Part shown: positions 8,913-18,336 of the stretch, piece by piece
Position numbering within the stretch: position 1 is the first letter of the stretch
Layout of the letters: each line of letters starts with the position of its first letter
DNA from: SB25 sp050180705
GTDB taxonomy: Bacteria; Bacteroidota; Bacteroidia; Bacteroidales; Tenuifilaceae
Direction: 5' to 3'
Length of the DNA: 64,000 bases
NCBI GenBank assembly: GCA_050180705.1
Contig: JBFXDX010000002.1
Span: 1-64,000, forward strand
The notes under the pieces: generated by a model
Seen by the model: the letters and a program-made list of their open reading frames with translations, nothing else
The model's database searches: none
What the model was told of the DNA's origin: nothing
Program-made: the position numbers and the translations under genes

Positions 8913-10351
8913 TGTTTGCTATGCAGATTTTGAGAGGGATTATTGTTCTGTTATTTTTAGCTGTTCTGCATCTGAAATTGTTGGCGCAGCAGGATAATAC
9001 GCTCTTTCATATGCATAATATACCTCAGTCGAATTTTATAAATCCGGCGGTTCAAATAAAATGTCAAACTTACGTGGGGGTGCCGTTGCTCTCCTCGTTT
9101 CACCTAAACGTTAACTCAACAGGTTTTTCGTATAGCTCGTTTGCCAATGGGAGTTCAAGTCTCGACTTAAATGCGCTTGTTGCGCAAATGCATAGCTGGG
9201 ATTATCTTTCGGCTGAGGTGCATTACACCCCTGTTTCGTTTGGCTTTATGTACGATAGCGAGCAGTACTTTAACTTTGCATGGACCGAGAGGGTTGAAAC
9301 AAAGGTGTTTATTCCAAAGAAACTGCTGTCGTTGCTTGTTGATGGTAATTCGCAATACCTTGGCGATGGAATGGAGACACGCAATCCGGGCGTAAATGCA
9401 ATGTACTACAGGGAATTTTCGTTTGGCTACTCCAAGGAGGTGGAGTCCGACCTAACAATTGGCTTTCATACCAAGTTGCTTTTTGGCTTGGGCGGTATAT
9501 TCACAAGACGGAAACCAGTGAAGCTCGAGGTTGATGCCTTAACCCATAATTTATATGGAACATGGAATCCTGAAGTTGATGTGGCTTACCCCGTAAGTGT
9601 TTCAACCGATGCCGATGGTAATGTAACCGATGTTTCGCCCGATGGTTTTTCGCCGGTAAGCTTCCTGCTGAACTTTGGAAATCAGGGTTTGGCAACCGAT
9701 TGGGGGTTTATATGGAAACGTGGCGATATCACATGGAGCGGAAGTGTGCTCGACTTGGGTTTGATATGGTGGCATAAGCAAACTACACGTTTCGAGAATA
9801 AGGGCGAATTTGCGTATCGTGGTGCAACTACCACCGATTTAGACAATCCCGATGCATATATTAATGAGCTAACCGATTCAATCGATAATCAAATTCAGTT
9901 TAAGTATAGGCAGGGTGGTTTTATAACCTTGCTTAACCCTAAGGTTTACCTCGGTGGCAGTTATCCTGTTTACGAAAGGGTAAATGTTGGAGGCCATTTA
10001 AGGAGCGAATGGTATCCTGGTAGGCCAGTGTTGGGACTTACCGTTTCGGCTACGGCTTTTGGGAAGCGGGGAGGCTCTGCCTCGGTATCGTACTCGGTAA
10101 TGAATGGAACAATGATGAATGTAGGGCTTGGATTTGGATGGGGCGGCGAATCGTTTCAGTTCTACATGATGTCCGATAATGTTATGGTGGCATTTTATCC
10201 CGAGAAAGCGCGAAATGTCAATCTGCGTTTTGGGTTTAATATGTTTTTTGGCTGTAAGGAAAAGAAGAAAGAAAAGTCTTTTCGAACTCGTGGTTATGGT
10301 TGTTACTGGCAGTGGGACGACAAAACTAAAAAGAGGAGGTCGCGCCGTTAA
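8912..10351 (+). CDS. DUF5723-family outer-membrane beta-barrel protein
   Basis: This is a predicted outer-membrane barrel of the DUF5723 family, function unknown. It has a signal peptide (LFLAVLHLKLLAQ), then the family-like opening NIPQSNFINPAVQ and a run of amphipathic strands. The C-terminal tail is strongly basic (KKEKSFRT... KKRRSRR). The start at ATG 8912 overlaps the previous stop. A TTG at 8909 and an ATG at 8921 are alternatives. Its coupling to a lipoprotein gene suggests a two-component envelope complex. Codon use is slightly more GC-rich than in the accessory genes downstream, fitting a core-genome gene. Confidence 0.82.
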   Translation: MFAMQILRGIIVLLFLAVLHLKLLAQQDNTLFHMHNIPQSNFINPAVQIKCQTYVGVPLLSSFHLNVNSTGFSYSSFANGSSSLDLNALVAQMHSWDYLSAEVHYTPVSFGFMYDSEQYFNFAWTERVETKVFIPKKLLSLLVDGNSQYLGDGMETRNPGVNAMYYREFSFGYSKEVESDLTIGFHTKLLFGLGGIFTRRKPVKLEVDALTHNLYGTWNPEVDVAYPVSVSTDADGNVTDVSPDGFSPVSFLLNFGNQGLATDWGFIWKRGDITWSGSVLDLGLIWWHKQTTRFENKGEFAYRGATTTDLDNPDAYINELTDSIDNQIQFKYRQGGFITLLNPKVYLGGSYPVYERVNVGGHLRSEWYPGRPVLGLTVSATAFGKRGGSASVSYSVMNGTMMNVGLGFGWGGESFQFYMMSDNVMVAFYPEKARNVNLRFGFNMFFGCKEKKKEKSFRTRGYGCYWQWDDKTKKRRSRR

Positions 10352-10355
10352 CGAA

Positions 10356-10385
10356 TGCTGATGTGGATTAATACCCACATCAGCA
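10356..10385. terminator. Hairpin between convergent genes
   Basis: A perfect 11-bp stem (TGCTGATGTGG/CCACATCAGCA) with an 8-nt loop lies exactly between two convergent stops. It lacks a U-tract on either side, so it may act as a shared 3'-end hairpin rather than a classic terminator. Confidence 0.6.
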
Positions 10386-10393
10386 ATAGAGGT

Positions 10394-10702
10394 TTAACGT
10401 TTATCTGTAATGCCATAATTCTTCCAGGTATCCTTTTCGAAGCTGGATTTTACAATTCTCTTTGCCTTTTTGATACTAGCCTTCATATCTACTAGTTTAA
10501 GATTCATTAGTTTTGACTTTAGCTTTATCTCAGCTTTCAAACTATCAATCTCGTCATTCTTTACTCTAACAAAATCATTGTCAATTTCCAGCTGTTTTAT
10601 GAATTTTTCATCAAGGCCTTTATTTTTTAATACATGGAGATTGTTCTTTAAGCCAGATGTAAGCCTTTGAGTTTTGTTAACTTCGTCGGAAATAGTTTTC
10701 AT
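10394..10702 (-). CDS. Small coiled-coil protein of unknown function
   Basis: This 102-residue protein is rich in Lys and Glu with heptad-like spacing over most of its length, predicting one or two long helices and probably a coiled coil. There is no signal peptide or membrane segment. I do not recognise a family. It is the last of a minus-strand set with the 98-residue gene upstream, 65 nt away, so co-transcription from the promoter near 11.1 kb is plausible. Confidence 0.65.
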   Translation of the reverse strand: MKTISDEVNKTQRLTSGLKNNLHVLKNKGLDEKFIKQLEIDNDFVRVKNDEIDSLKAEIKLKSKLMNLKLVDMKASIKKAKRIVKSSFEKDTWKNYGITDKR

Positions 10703-10767
10703 TATTATGTAGGTTTGGTAAAGAGGATTTTGCTTGATGTTCAGCGTTCCTCTATGCGCTGTATGGA

Positions 10768-11064
10768 TTAGTAGAAGCTCTTATTAAGGCTTTTCTTCTT
10801 AAAAATCCCAGTGATCATATTGGAATTATCGTTGGGTTTGAAAAATTTAAAACCTAATAAAATTAAGCTTTGCTTTAAGTCGCGTCTTTTGGTACTGATA
10901 GTCCTAAATTCAAAAGCGCTTTCAATAATTTTTAGTAGTTGCGATTTCTTTTCCTTTTCAACGCCATTCAGGATTAATTGCATCAATTCAAAAGCTTCTT
11001 CTTCTGATATGTCCCAAACATTCGCGGGTGTTAATTCATCGAGGTTTGTGAGTTTTTGTTCCAT
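10768..11064 (-). CDS. Small acidic/helical protein of unknown function
   Basis: This 98-residue soluble protein has an acidic N-terminal half (WDISEEEAFELMQLILNG) and a basic C-terminus. There is no signal peptide and no family I can name. Expression is well supported because a near-perfect Bacteroidota promoter lies just upstream (11093-11122), giving a short 5' leader. The downstream 102-residue gene probably shares the transcript. Confidence 0.7.
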   Translation of the reverse strand: MEQKLTNLDELTPANVWDISEEEAFELMQLILNGVEKEKKSQLLKIIESAFEFRTISTKRRDLKQSLILLGFKFFKPNDNSNMITGIFKKKSLNKSFY

Positions 11065-11092
11065 GATTGTATGTATTTGTGATACACTGGAA

Positions 11093-11122
11093 CAAAGTTA
11101 AATTTTTAAAAATTATACACAA
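11093..11122 (-). promoter_or_regulatory. Consensus Bacteroidota promoter (TTG-N19-TAACTTTG)
   Basis: On the minus strand TTG (11120-11122) is followed after exactly 19 nt by TAACTTTG (11093-11100), an exact TAnnTTTG box. Predicted transcription starts about 20 nt before the ATG at 11064. Confidence 0.8.
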
Positions 11123-11488
11123 TCGAAATATGTATCTGAGTATAGGCTAAGAGGCAGGTTATCAGTTTGTTTTAAATGTTAAAAAATGTTAAAGGAATGT
11201 ATTTGCTTGTACATAGAGGTTGATGCATACAGCACCAGCTATGGTAAAAATGATGTAGTTATGGTCTGATTTTTTGTTACTTAAGGTTGGGCTGGTTTTG
11301 CTGAGTGCTATATTTTGTATCCATTGCAATAACAGCAATAAGGAATCTTCTCTTCCCATGCCGTTTTATACTAGAAGTTTTATAATACTCGATTTTTAGC
11401 AATAGAAAATTCCCCAAGCTAAATAGTGCTGGGCTATAACTGGGCTGAACACCCAAACACTATGTCCAATTCGATGATAGGGCTTTGT
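11123..11488. other. Intergenic stretch, nothing recognised
   Basis: AT-rich sequence between two minus-strand genes. I see no ORF with coding character, no RNA gene and no clear hairpin. Confidence 0.4.
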
Positions 11489-11788
11489 TTACTCGGCGTT
11501 ACAAAGAATCCGCGAGAATCTTTTATCGTCGGCTTTGTATCCTTTGCGGAGGGTACTAAATGTATTCTCGGTGTGTTTCATTTTACCCATTTTCTCAACC
11601 TTGTAGAGCTTCCAGAGAGGAGCATTTTCGTTATCGATATGTCCTCCTACCTGATAGGCCAATAATACCTTGCTCGATGTATCCTTGTGCACTCCAAGTA
11701 AATAGGGTTCAACAACTCTAACTTGTCCATCGTACATAAACTCTATCAGAAGGCGCTCCCTGATTGCTTCGCAAATTTTTGTTTCCAT
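11489..11788 (-). CDS. Small WYL-domain-like protein
   Basis: This 99-residue protein resembles an isolated WYL domain. An IEFMYDGQVRVVEPYLLG strand pair is followed by LLAYQVGGH and a basic C-terminal half. WYL domains bind nucleic acids or nucleotides and usually sit behind a helix-turn-helix. Here no HTH is fused, as in other stand-alone WYL proteins of Bacteroidota. An exact TACCTTTG box lies just upstream. A ligand-sensing or accessory regulatory role is possible but not shown. Confidence 0.65.
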   Translation of the reverse strand: METKICEAIRERLLIEFMYDGQVRVVEPYLLGVHKDTSSKVLLAYQVGGHIDNENAPLWKLYKVEKMGKMKHTENTFSTLRKGYKADDKRFSRILCNAE

Positions 11789-11805
11789 AGTTTGAAATGT
11801 TACGC

Positions 11806-11813
11806 CAAAGGTA
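11806..11813 (-). promoter_or_regulatory. Candidate -7 box (TACCTTTG) for the WYL-like gene
   Basis: This is an exact TAnnTTTG match 18 nt upstream of the ATG on the minus strand. No clear TTG is seen at the expected distance. Confidence 0.5.
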
Positions 11814-11980
11814 CTTCAATTATTTTGTTTATATGAGGAAAAAGTTTAAAAGTTGAAAAGTTAAATGGAGAAGTTAGAAGTTAAAAGGAGAAATTTAGAG
11901 GAAGGAAGAGAGATGTCAGAATTTAGAATACAGAATTTAGAAGTTAGAAGAATGAATATATCTATTCATGATTGACGACA

Positions 11981-12146
11981 GACGATAAGCGTGAGATGTT
12001 AACCGTTAAAAGGAAGGACTCTCTTTACGATGAACGAATAACGATCAATTATTCCTACCCTCTTCACGAACAACGACAAAAGTTAAACGTGAAATGTTAA
12101 AGGTTAAAAGGAAGAAATCTCTTTACGATCAACGGTTAACGAATAA
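11981..12146 (+). repeat. Two tandem copies of a dispersed TTAAACGTGA-type repeat
   Basis: Copies at about 11981-12043 and 12078-12146 share the order CGTGAgATGTTAA, GTTAAAAGGAAG, CTCTTTACGAT, GAATAACG. A third copy lies inverted at 55867-55937. The surrounding sequence is made of loose GTTAGAAGTT-type and AACGAATAACGA-type iterations. Confidence 0.65.
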
Positions 12147-12210
12147 CCAACAACGAATAACGATTGATTAATCCATACGGTAATTATACCTACTAATAAA
12201 AAATCTGATG

Positions 12211-12240
12211 CATATGTAATTACATTTTGTATTACATATG
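12211..12240. repeat. Perfect 10-bp inverted repeat at the edge of the 21-bp array
   Basis: CATATGTAAT and ATTACATATG are separated by 10 nt. The hairpin sits directly against the left end of the 21-bp-period array, so it may mark its boundary. Confidence 0.7.
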
Positions 12241-12672
12241 CAATTGACATGACATGCAATAGCTATCGACATGACATACAATAGCTATTGAACTGACAAC
12301 AATTAATATTGAACTGACAACAATAGCTATTGACATGACATACAATGACGATGGCGAGCGCGCGAATGACATTGACAGACGCGCGAACGATATTGACAAG
12401 CGCGCGAACGATATTGACAGACGCGCGAACGATATTGAACTGACAACAATAGCTATCGACATGACATACAATAGCTATTGAACTGACAACAATTGATGTT
12501 GAACTGACAACAATTGATATTGACAAGCGCGCGAACGCATCTGACAGACGCGCGAACGCATCTGACAGGAAAACAATTGCAATTGACAGGAGAACAATTG
12601 GATCTGACGGACGATCAATTGCGATTGACAGGGCAACAATTGAATCTGACAGGCGAACAATTGAAACAGGCA
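12241..12672. repeat. 21-bp-period minisatellite with palindromic cores
   Basis: About 20 consecutive units of 21 bp (a few 20 or 22 bp) fill this stretch. Each unit has a conserved TGACA or TTGAC segment and a variable core that is usually self-complementary: CAATAGCTATTG, CAATTG, or GCGCGC in GCGCGAACGAT. Units of one core type tend to be adjacent, for example three GCGCG units near 12375-12437 and five CAATTG units near 12575-12665, which suggests local duplication. The unit length equals two helical turns of DNA. Apparent ORFs across it are by-products of a period divisible by three. Confidence 0.85.
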
Positions 12673-12807
12673 GGGGGTAGCATAAGGTAGTATATTGATG
12701 GAAGTTAAAAGTGACGGATGGGAAGTTGTTCGTTGATGGTTGCTCATTGATGGAGGGGGAAAAGTGTGCAGGGTTTAGTTTTTAGTGTTTAGTATTAGAA
12801 GATAGAA

Positions 12808-13080
12808 GTTAGATGAAGTTGATGGAAGAATTTAGAAGACAGAAATTGGAAGTTAGAATTCAGAATACCACCCGTAAACCAACATTCCTGATGTAAAGTG
12901 AAGCGTTAAAAGGAAGAAGAGAGATGCCAGAATTCAGAAATTAGAATTTAGAAGTAAGACAGAAAACGGAATAATCTTCTTCGCAAAAAACGAACAACTT
13001 AAAAAGCGTTCCGATCAACTATCAACCAACAACGGATAACTAAACGCGTAACAATTCCACTCCAATTGTAATTAAATATG
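12808..13080 (+). repeat. Left copy of a direct repeat flanking a TlpA-like gene
   Basis: It shares long identical blocks with 14607-14941, including the stretch from GTTAGATGAAGTTGATGG through the ACCACCCGTAAACC and TTCCTGATGTAAAGTGAAGC blocks to TCCAATTGTAATTAAA at the end. The left copy is shorter; the right copy has small insertions. Confidence 0.85.
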
Positions 13081-13169
13081 CTAAATTGCAAATATTGATT
13101 TAATGAGTAATGAAATTTATTTTGAAAATAATTTCTAGGAGAGATATGGACATTAAGAACTTCTCTACA

Positions 13170-14543
13170 ATGAAATTTACATTTTGTTTAAGCAGGTTAT
13201 TTAACCTGCTTTCTATACTTCTTATAGTATTGATTTACTCGTGCAATAAGCATAATAAAAACATAGTACAAGATCAGCAAGCAAAAATAGATACTTTACA
13301 AATCTCTGTAAAATTGCCTCCTAGGCGTTCGGCTGGATTTAACATGATAAACAGCAAGGGTGCCTATTATGTACGTTTTGTAAATAATGGCACTAATGAT
13401 TCTGTTATAATTAAAAAGATAGCAATGCATTATAATCGTCAGGTTATTATGTATTCTGGGGGTGTGGTAAAGGATGGTAAGTATAATCGTTATGTACATA
13501 ATTATTTGATCGATAAAAAAATAAATCATTTAGAGTTCGAATACAAGAAAGGGGATATTATCCTTAAAAATAATATGGAAAATATTGTTGTTGATGACCT
13601 TTATAATGATTATGAGGCCTTGGTGGAGATTATATTTAAAGCGAATGAAAACGAAAAAGTAACTATTAAGGGAAAATTGGATAGTTTGTACTTTTTCTAT
13701 CAGAATAAGTACAGTAATCGGAATGATTTGGCCGAGTTAAACAAATTGCACTATCTTGATAAATTACAAAGATTATATCCGAATGATAAAAGTATTGATA
13801 GTTTCTTAAAGCATCTTAATGTACCGCCTATTGCTTGCGATATTGCATTGTTTATTGCATATAAATATGTAGAAAATAATATAGCAACATTTAATTTCAA
13901 TGAAATTAATAGCCGAAATTATTCAAAGGAATATATTTCCTTATTATCAATAGGAATGTTTAATTTCTTAAATTATGAGGATAATAGGGGTGATAAAAGG
14001 TATGAACCCGCTTTGCAATGGCTTAAATCGACTGACTTTTATAGTAGTAATAAGATTTTTGTAGATAAAAATCTTACACCCATTAACAATGCTCAATTCA
14101 AAAATAGGTTGAGTAAGCTTATTCTTTTAGATAAAGAATTTTCTCCAGTTAATTTCTCCGATGTCATAATAAAAAACCAATCGGATTACTATCTTTTGGA
14201 TTTTTGGGCAACTTGGTGTAAGCCTTGCTTAGAGGGAATGCAACGGATTCAAAAAATGGATATTCCCCCAAATGTAAAAGTTATAAATCTTAGTACCGAT
14301 AAACCTAATGGTAAAGACGCTTGGAAAAAGAATACAGTTGAAACAGGCCTAAATATTAACTATTTAATTGACTTGAGTATCGATGCAAACATTGATTTTT
14401 TAAAATATATAGAATTGACCTCGATACCCCGTTATATATTAATTGACAAAAATATGAATATAGTTGATGAGGCATTCTTTCACCCTCACGAACCAGAATT
14501 TCAGAATATTCTAAGCAATATTGCCTCATTTTATGGTAAGTAG
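13170..14543 (+). CDS. TlpA-like thioredoxin-fold lipoprotein (WCKPC)
   Basis: This is a periplasmic thiol-disulfide oxidoreductase-like lipoprotein. Starting at ATG 13170 gives MKFTFC, a hydrophobic stretch and an IYSC lipobox. Upstream ATGs at 13110 and 13146 would only add residues before the signal. The N-terminal two-thirds is a poorly conserved Bacteroidota-type extension. The C-terminal thioredoxin domain carries the canonical FWATWCKPC motif (Cys350, Cys353) and the cis-Pro loop TSIPRYILID. It stands alone between two copies of a direct repeat, so it may have moved or been duplicated as a unit. It is not closely similar to the TlpA-like gene at 5980. The partner protein is unknown. 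Confidence 0.85.
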   Translation: MKFTFCLSRLFNLLSILLIVLIYSCNKHNKNIVQDQQAKIDTLQISVKLPPRRSAGFNMINSKGAYYVRFVNNGTNDSVIIKKIAMHYNRQVIMYSGGVVKDGKYNRYVHNYLIDKKINHLEFEYKKGDIILKNNMENIVVDDLYNDYEALVEIIFKANENEKVTIKGKLDSLYFFYQNKYSNRNDLAELNKLHYLDKLQRLYPNDKSIDSFLKHLNVPPIACDIALFIAYKYVENNIATFNFNEINSRNYSKEYISLLSIGMFNFLNYEDNRGDKRYEPALQWLKSTDFYSSNKIFVDKNLTPINNAQFKNRLSKLILLDKEFSPVNFSDVIIKNQSDYYLLDFWATWCKPCLEGMQRIQKMDIPPNVKVINLSTDKPNGKDAWKKNTVETGLNINYLIDLSIDANIDFLKYIELTSIPRYILIDKNMNIVDEAFFHPHEPEFQNILSNIASFYGK

Positions 14544-14606
14544 ATCGTGGAGGCTTGTGTTGATGCATTACTTAAACGTTAAGTGTGAAAATAGAGGAAT
14601 TCAGAG

Positions 14607-14941
14607 GTTAGATGAAGTTGATGGAAGAATTTAGAAGACAGAAATTAGAAGTTAGAATTCAGAAGTTAGAATTCAGAATTCAGAATACCACCCGTAAACC
14701 TAAATTCCTGATGTAAAGTGAAGCGTTAAAAGGAAGAGGAGAGATGCCAGAATTCAGAAATTAGAATTTAGAAGTAAGACAGAAAACGGAAGAATCTTTT
14801 TCGCGAATAACGAACAACCGCCAACCCATAACTCGTCACTTCTTACCGAACGCTAAACACCAAACTTTTACCTTCTGTCAACTAACAACCAACAACGGCC
14901 AGCTAAACGGGTAACAAGCCCACCCCAATTGTAATTAAACA
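14607..14941 (+). repeat. Right copy of the direct repeat flanking the TlpA-like gene
   Basis: It matches 12808-13080 block by block, with an extra GAAGTTAGAATTCA-type duplication near 14655. It ends at CCAATTGTAATTAAAC, as does the left copy. Confidence 0.85.
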
Positions 14942-15024
14942 TACATAATGGCGAAGGTTTAATTTTTTAACCGTCTAATTAGTATTGTATTACAAATATA
15001 TTTTGGTAGTTTTATAGTGAAATA

Positions 15025-15089
15025 ACATGTAATAAAAGCTACATGTTTCATATTAAAAAAGGAGTGATAAATGTAGTTTTATTACATGT
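15025..15089. promoter_or_regulatory. Imperfect inverted repeat upstream of the MPE-STAND gene
   Basis: The left arm 15025-15044 and right arm 15071-15089 are reverse complements apart from one extra G (ACATGTAATAAAAgCTACAT against ATGTAGTTTTATTACATGT). The 26-nt spacer is AT-rich. It lies about 60 nt before the ATG, so it could be an operator for a dyad-binding regulator or a leader hairpin. No regulator gene is adjacent. Confidence 0.65.
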
Positions 15090-15151
15090 ATAGGTATGTT
15101 ACCTGCAAGGCAACCCAACTTACTACTAACAATAAAAATCTATTCAGAAAA

Positions 15152-18100
15152 ATGAAAATTGGAATACTACACATTAGTGATTTACACATTGAAAATGAAA
15201 ATTACGAAGACAGAATTCCTGCCCTTATCAGAGCTATTGATTATGATATTAATCAATTATCAAATTTGTATATAGTTATTACAGGAGACATTTCAAAATA
15301 TGGTAGAAAATCCGATTTTTTAAAAGCAAAAGAATTTATTGATAGCTTGAAAGATAAATTAAAACCAAAAGGCAGAATAATGTCAGTTGACATTGTTCTT
15401 GTTCCAGGCAATCATGATTGTTGCTTTGATGAGGAAAAAAAAACCAGAAAATCAATATTAAATGATTGCAGAATGGACATCATTGAAGAAGATGACTATT
15501 TTGATGATGCAATGGCAATTCAAAATAACTTCTGGGACTTCAATGAAGAAATAACAAATAATAAAATACGTAATAAGGTTTCATATAAAAAAGAATTCAT
15601 TCCTCACATTAATTTTAAGGTTTCGTTTCATTGTTATAATACTAGTTGGATAACTGAAATTGAAGAGAAGCAAGGAAACTTAGTAATACCAGAGAACAAA
15701 TTTATAAATAATGAAAATGGAGAATATGTAATCTCAATTTTCCACCATCCTTTAGATTGGCTCTCAAGCAGCACAAAAAACAATAATAAACAGCGATTTG
15801 AAGAGCATCTTATAAATAGCTCAAATCTTGTTATTTATGGGCACGAACATGACAATGGGAAAGCTAAAAATATAATTCAACAAAATAACAAAGTTGTTTT
15901 TTGTGGAGGAAAAGCATTTGAAAAGGAACCAATAACAGACACTGGTTTTTCTTATTATGAAATAGATTTAGCAGATAAGTCAATCGAAACAAAAACATTT
16001 ATTTATGATAGAGAGAAATATACTGTCGACTTTAATGAGAAGTTTGATATAGTTGAAAAGAATAAAAGAGAATTTTTAATAATTAACGAATTTGAGAAAA
16101 AGATAACTCAATTAAATATCCCATTAAAACACAGTAAAAAGCCAAATTTATTACTTGCTGATATTTTCGTATATCCCGATTTGGAACCTTTACTTGATGA
16201 TAATTCATCTGCACAATATCCGAATTCATCCGAACTGGTCGACTTAGTAAGAAATAATGAAAAAGCAAATATTTTCATTGAAGGTGCTGACCAATCAGGA
16301 AAAACTTCTTTACTCTTTACATTATACAAGCGATTTTATGAAATGGGATTTACTCCAATCTATTTGAGAGGAAAAAATTGCAATGAAACAAACATAAAAA
16401 ATCTCGTAAAGAAATCATTAAAAGAACAATATAATAGCGAGAAAATTGATTTATTCTTTCAACAAGACCACAAAGTAATTTTGTTGGATAATTTTCATAA
16501 ATCTGAGCTAAATTCAAAGTTCAAAAAGAATTTGATTGAAAACTTAGCCATTAGTTTTGATTATATTTTTATTACATCTGATAATAGCTATGGAACTAAT
16601 AATGTAACCGAAGAAGCGACAAATTTAAAAGAATACGTAAAATATAAATTACTCCCTCTTGGCCATGAGAAACGTGGTGAATTAATTGAACAGTGGTTAC
16701 AGATTGGTGAAAATAGCATGACAATTAAAGAAGAAATTTTATTGTCAAATGTTCAATCTCGTTTTAATGAGATAAATTCCCTTATCGGGAATAAATTAAT
16801 GCCATCTTATCCTATTTTTATTTTAACTCTATTACAAGGATTAGATGATAATTTACAAGATTATTCACAAGCGTCATATGCAAATATTTATCTTGTATTA
16901 ATCAAATCAGGCTTAATCAAAAATGGAATTAAAGATGTTTTATTAACAAGCTTTTTAAATATTTTAAAGGAATTAGCTTTCTATTTATTTGAAAATAAAT
17001 TAACACAGTTTTCAGTAAGTGATTTTGATACATTTTTACAAACCTACAAGACACGTTTTTTCAAACATCAGAATCTAACCATCGACAAAATTCTAGAAAC
17101 ATTAGCAAGTGCTAGTATTCTAAAATTTGATGATGGATATTATAGTTTTTCATATAAGTACATTTACTTTTATTTAGTCGCTCAAAAAATATCAACCGAC
17201 ATTAATAAATATGAGGGTTTAATATATAGTCTATGTGATAACATTCACGTCGAAGAGAATGCTAATATTTTAATATTCTTATCTCACCACTCAAAGGCTC
17301 AAATATTAATAGACAATATTGTTTTTACAAGTGAGATTCCATTTGATAAGGCCAATCCAATAACACTAGATAAGGATGATGAATTCGTAAAATTTATTTC
17401 CGACTTCACTCAAAAACTTAAAGATGATATTATAGAGGAGCGAAATCCAAAGGAAGAAGTCAAAAAAGAGTTAAAAAAGCGTGATAGGATTGAACGACAG
17501 AAAAAAGAAAGTGACTCAGATTCCGACGATAGTTTATTGCCAAGCGAAGCAATAGAAATGAATCAAGCTCTTCGCACAGTTAAGATAATTGGTCAAATTG
17601 TAAAAAACCAAAGTGGTGATTTTGAAAAAGAAAAATTAATTAAGTTAGTAGAGGCTGCATACAATACAATATTTAGATTTCTTGGTTTTTTCTCAGAACT
17701 TCTAATAAAAGATAAGGATCAATTAATTGAAGCTGTAATAGAAGAAATTAAGGAAAAAGAGAGTAAAAACAGAAATAGAAAAATAGATGTTGAATTTATA
17801 GAAAAAACTGTACGAAGAATTTTGCAATTTATTGCATGGCGAATTTGTGTTGAAAGTATTACAAGCTTAATGTTTTCTGTTGGAACAAAAGGTCAAAATG
17901 AATTATTCGATATAGTAGATTCAAACATTAATACAACAGCATCAAAAATAGTTTCCTTTGCGATAAAAACCTATTATGATAAAATTGATGTTCGAGAATT
18001 AGAGCAATTATTTGTTGAAACAAAAGATAACTATCTCGCTCAATGCATACTGAGAGAATATATTAAAAAGCATCTTTATACAAATTTTGTAGAGAGAACG

Positions 18101-18172
18101 AAAAGAGAAAGAATAATTCAGATTGCAGGATTTAAACCTCAAGCCTTGATACATAAAATTAAAAGACAATAA
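15152..18172 (+). CDS. Metallophosphoesterase-STAND NTPase fusion, candidate defence protein
   Basis: This is a 1006-residue multidomain protein. Residues 1-260 form a calcineurin-like metallophosphoesterase with the full motif set: SDLH (Asp10, His12), TGD near 46, GNHD at 86-89, FHHP near 198, and GHEH at 230-233. Residues about 370-520 form a P-loop NTPase with Walker A GADQSGKTS at 378-386 and a Walker B-like VILLDNF. The long helical C-terminal half holds a highly charged linker (SDSDSDD) and probably senses a trigger. The layout matches STAND-type defence proteins, in which NTPase activation drives an N-terminal effector. I chose ATG 15152 because the phosphoesterase begins there. The frame opens at 15086 inside an inverted repeat. 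The gene is very A-rich compared with its neighbours, suggesting transfer. A homologous gene lies at 61922-64000. Confidence 0.87.
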   Translation: MKIGILHISDLHIENENYEDRIPALIRAIDYDINQLSNLYIVITGDISKYGRKSDFLKAKEFIDSLKDKLKPKGRIMSVDIVLVPGNHDCCFDEEKKTRKSILNDCRMDIIEEDDYFDDAMAIQNNFWDFNEEITNNKIRNKVSYKKEFIPHINFKVSFHCYNTSWITEIEEKQGNLVIPENKFINNENGEYVISIFHHPLDWLSSSTKNNNKQRFEEHLINSSNLVIYGHEHDNGKAKNIIQQNNKVVFCGGKAFEKEPITDTGFSYYEIDLADKSIETKTFIYDREKYTVDFNEKFDIVEKNKREFLIINEFEKKITQLNIPLKHSKKPNLLLADIFVYPDLEPLLDDNSSAQYPNSSELVDLVRNNEKANIFIEGADQSGKTSLLFTLYKRFYEMGFTPIYLRGKNCNETNIKNLVKKSLKEQYNSEKIDLFFQQDHKVILLDNFHKSELNSKFKKNLIENLAISFDYIFITSDNSYGTNNVTEEATNLKEYVKYKLLPLGHEKRGELIEQWLQIGENSMTIKEEILLSNVQSRFNEINSLIGNKLMPSYPIFILTLLQGLDDNLQDYSQASYANIYLVLIKSGLIKNGIKDVLLTSFLNILKELAFYLFENKLTQFSVSDFDTFLQTYKTRFFKHQNLTIDKILETLASASILKFDDGYYSFSYKYIYFYLVAQKISTDINKYEGLIYSLCDNIHVEENANILIFLSHHSKAQILIDNIVFTSEIPFDKANPITLDKDDEFVKFISDFTQKLKDDIIEERNPKEEVKKELKKRDRIERQKKESDSDSDDSLLPSEAIEMNQALRTVKIIGQIVKNQSGDFEKEKLIKLVEAAYNTIFRFLGFFSELLIKDKDQLIEAVIEEIKEKESKNRNRKIDVEFIEKTVRRILQFIAWRICVESITSLMFSVGTKGQNELFDIVDSNINTTASKIVSFAIKTYYDKIDVRELEQLFVETKDNYLAQCILREYIKKHLYTNFVERTKRERIIQIAGFKPQALIHKIKRQ

Positions 18173-18336
18173 ATAAAGCCCAGCAGGTAACAATCTGTAT
18201 ATGTCATAGCCGGTTTTGTAAGTAATTGTAGCTTCATCACCCGCATTTACTTCATCTCGGTTTGACAGGAAAGTAGCCCGCAATCGGCTACGCCACATAC
18301 TGCCGACCATTAGTGACAAGCATAAAAACCTACACT

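Noticed and set aside
12241..12672. CRISPR array
   Set aside because: The units are contiguous at 21 bp with no separate spacers of about 30 nt, cores are palindromic, and no cas gene is nearby.
12232..12747. Three overlapping minus-strand ORFs of 79-90 codons
   Set aside because: They arise because the 21-bp array has a period divisible by three and lacks stops; the products are heptad-like reiterations with no family resemblance.
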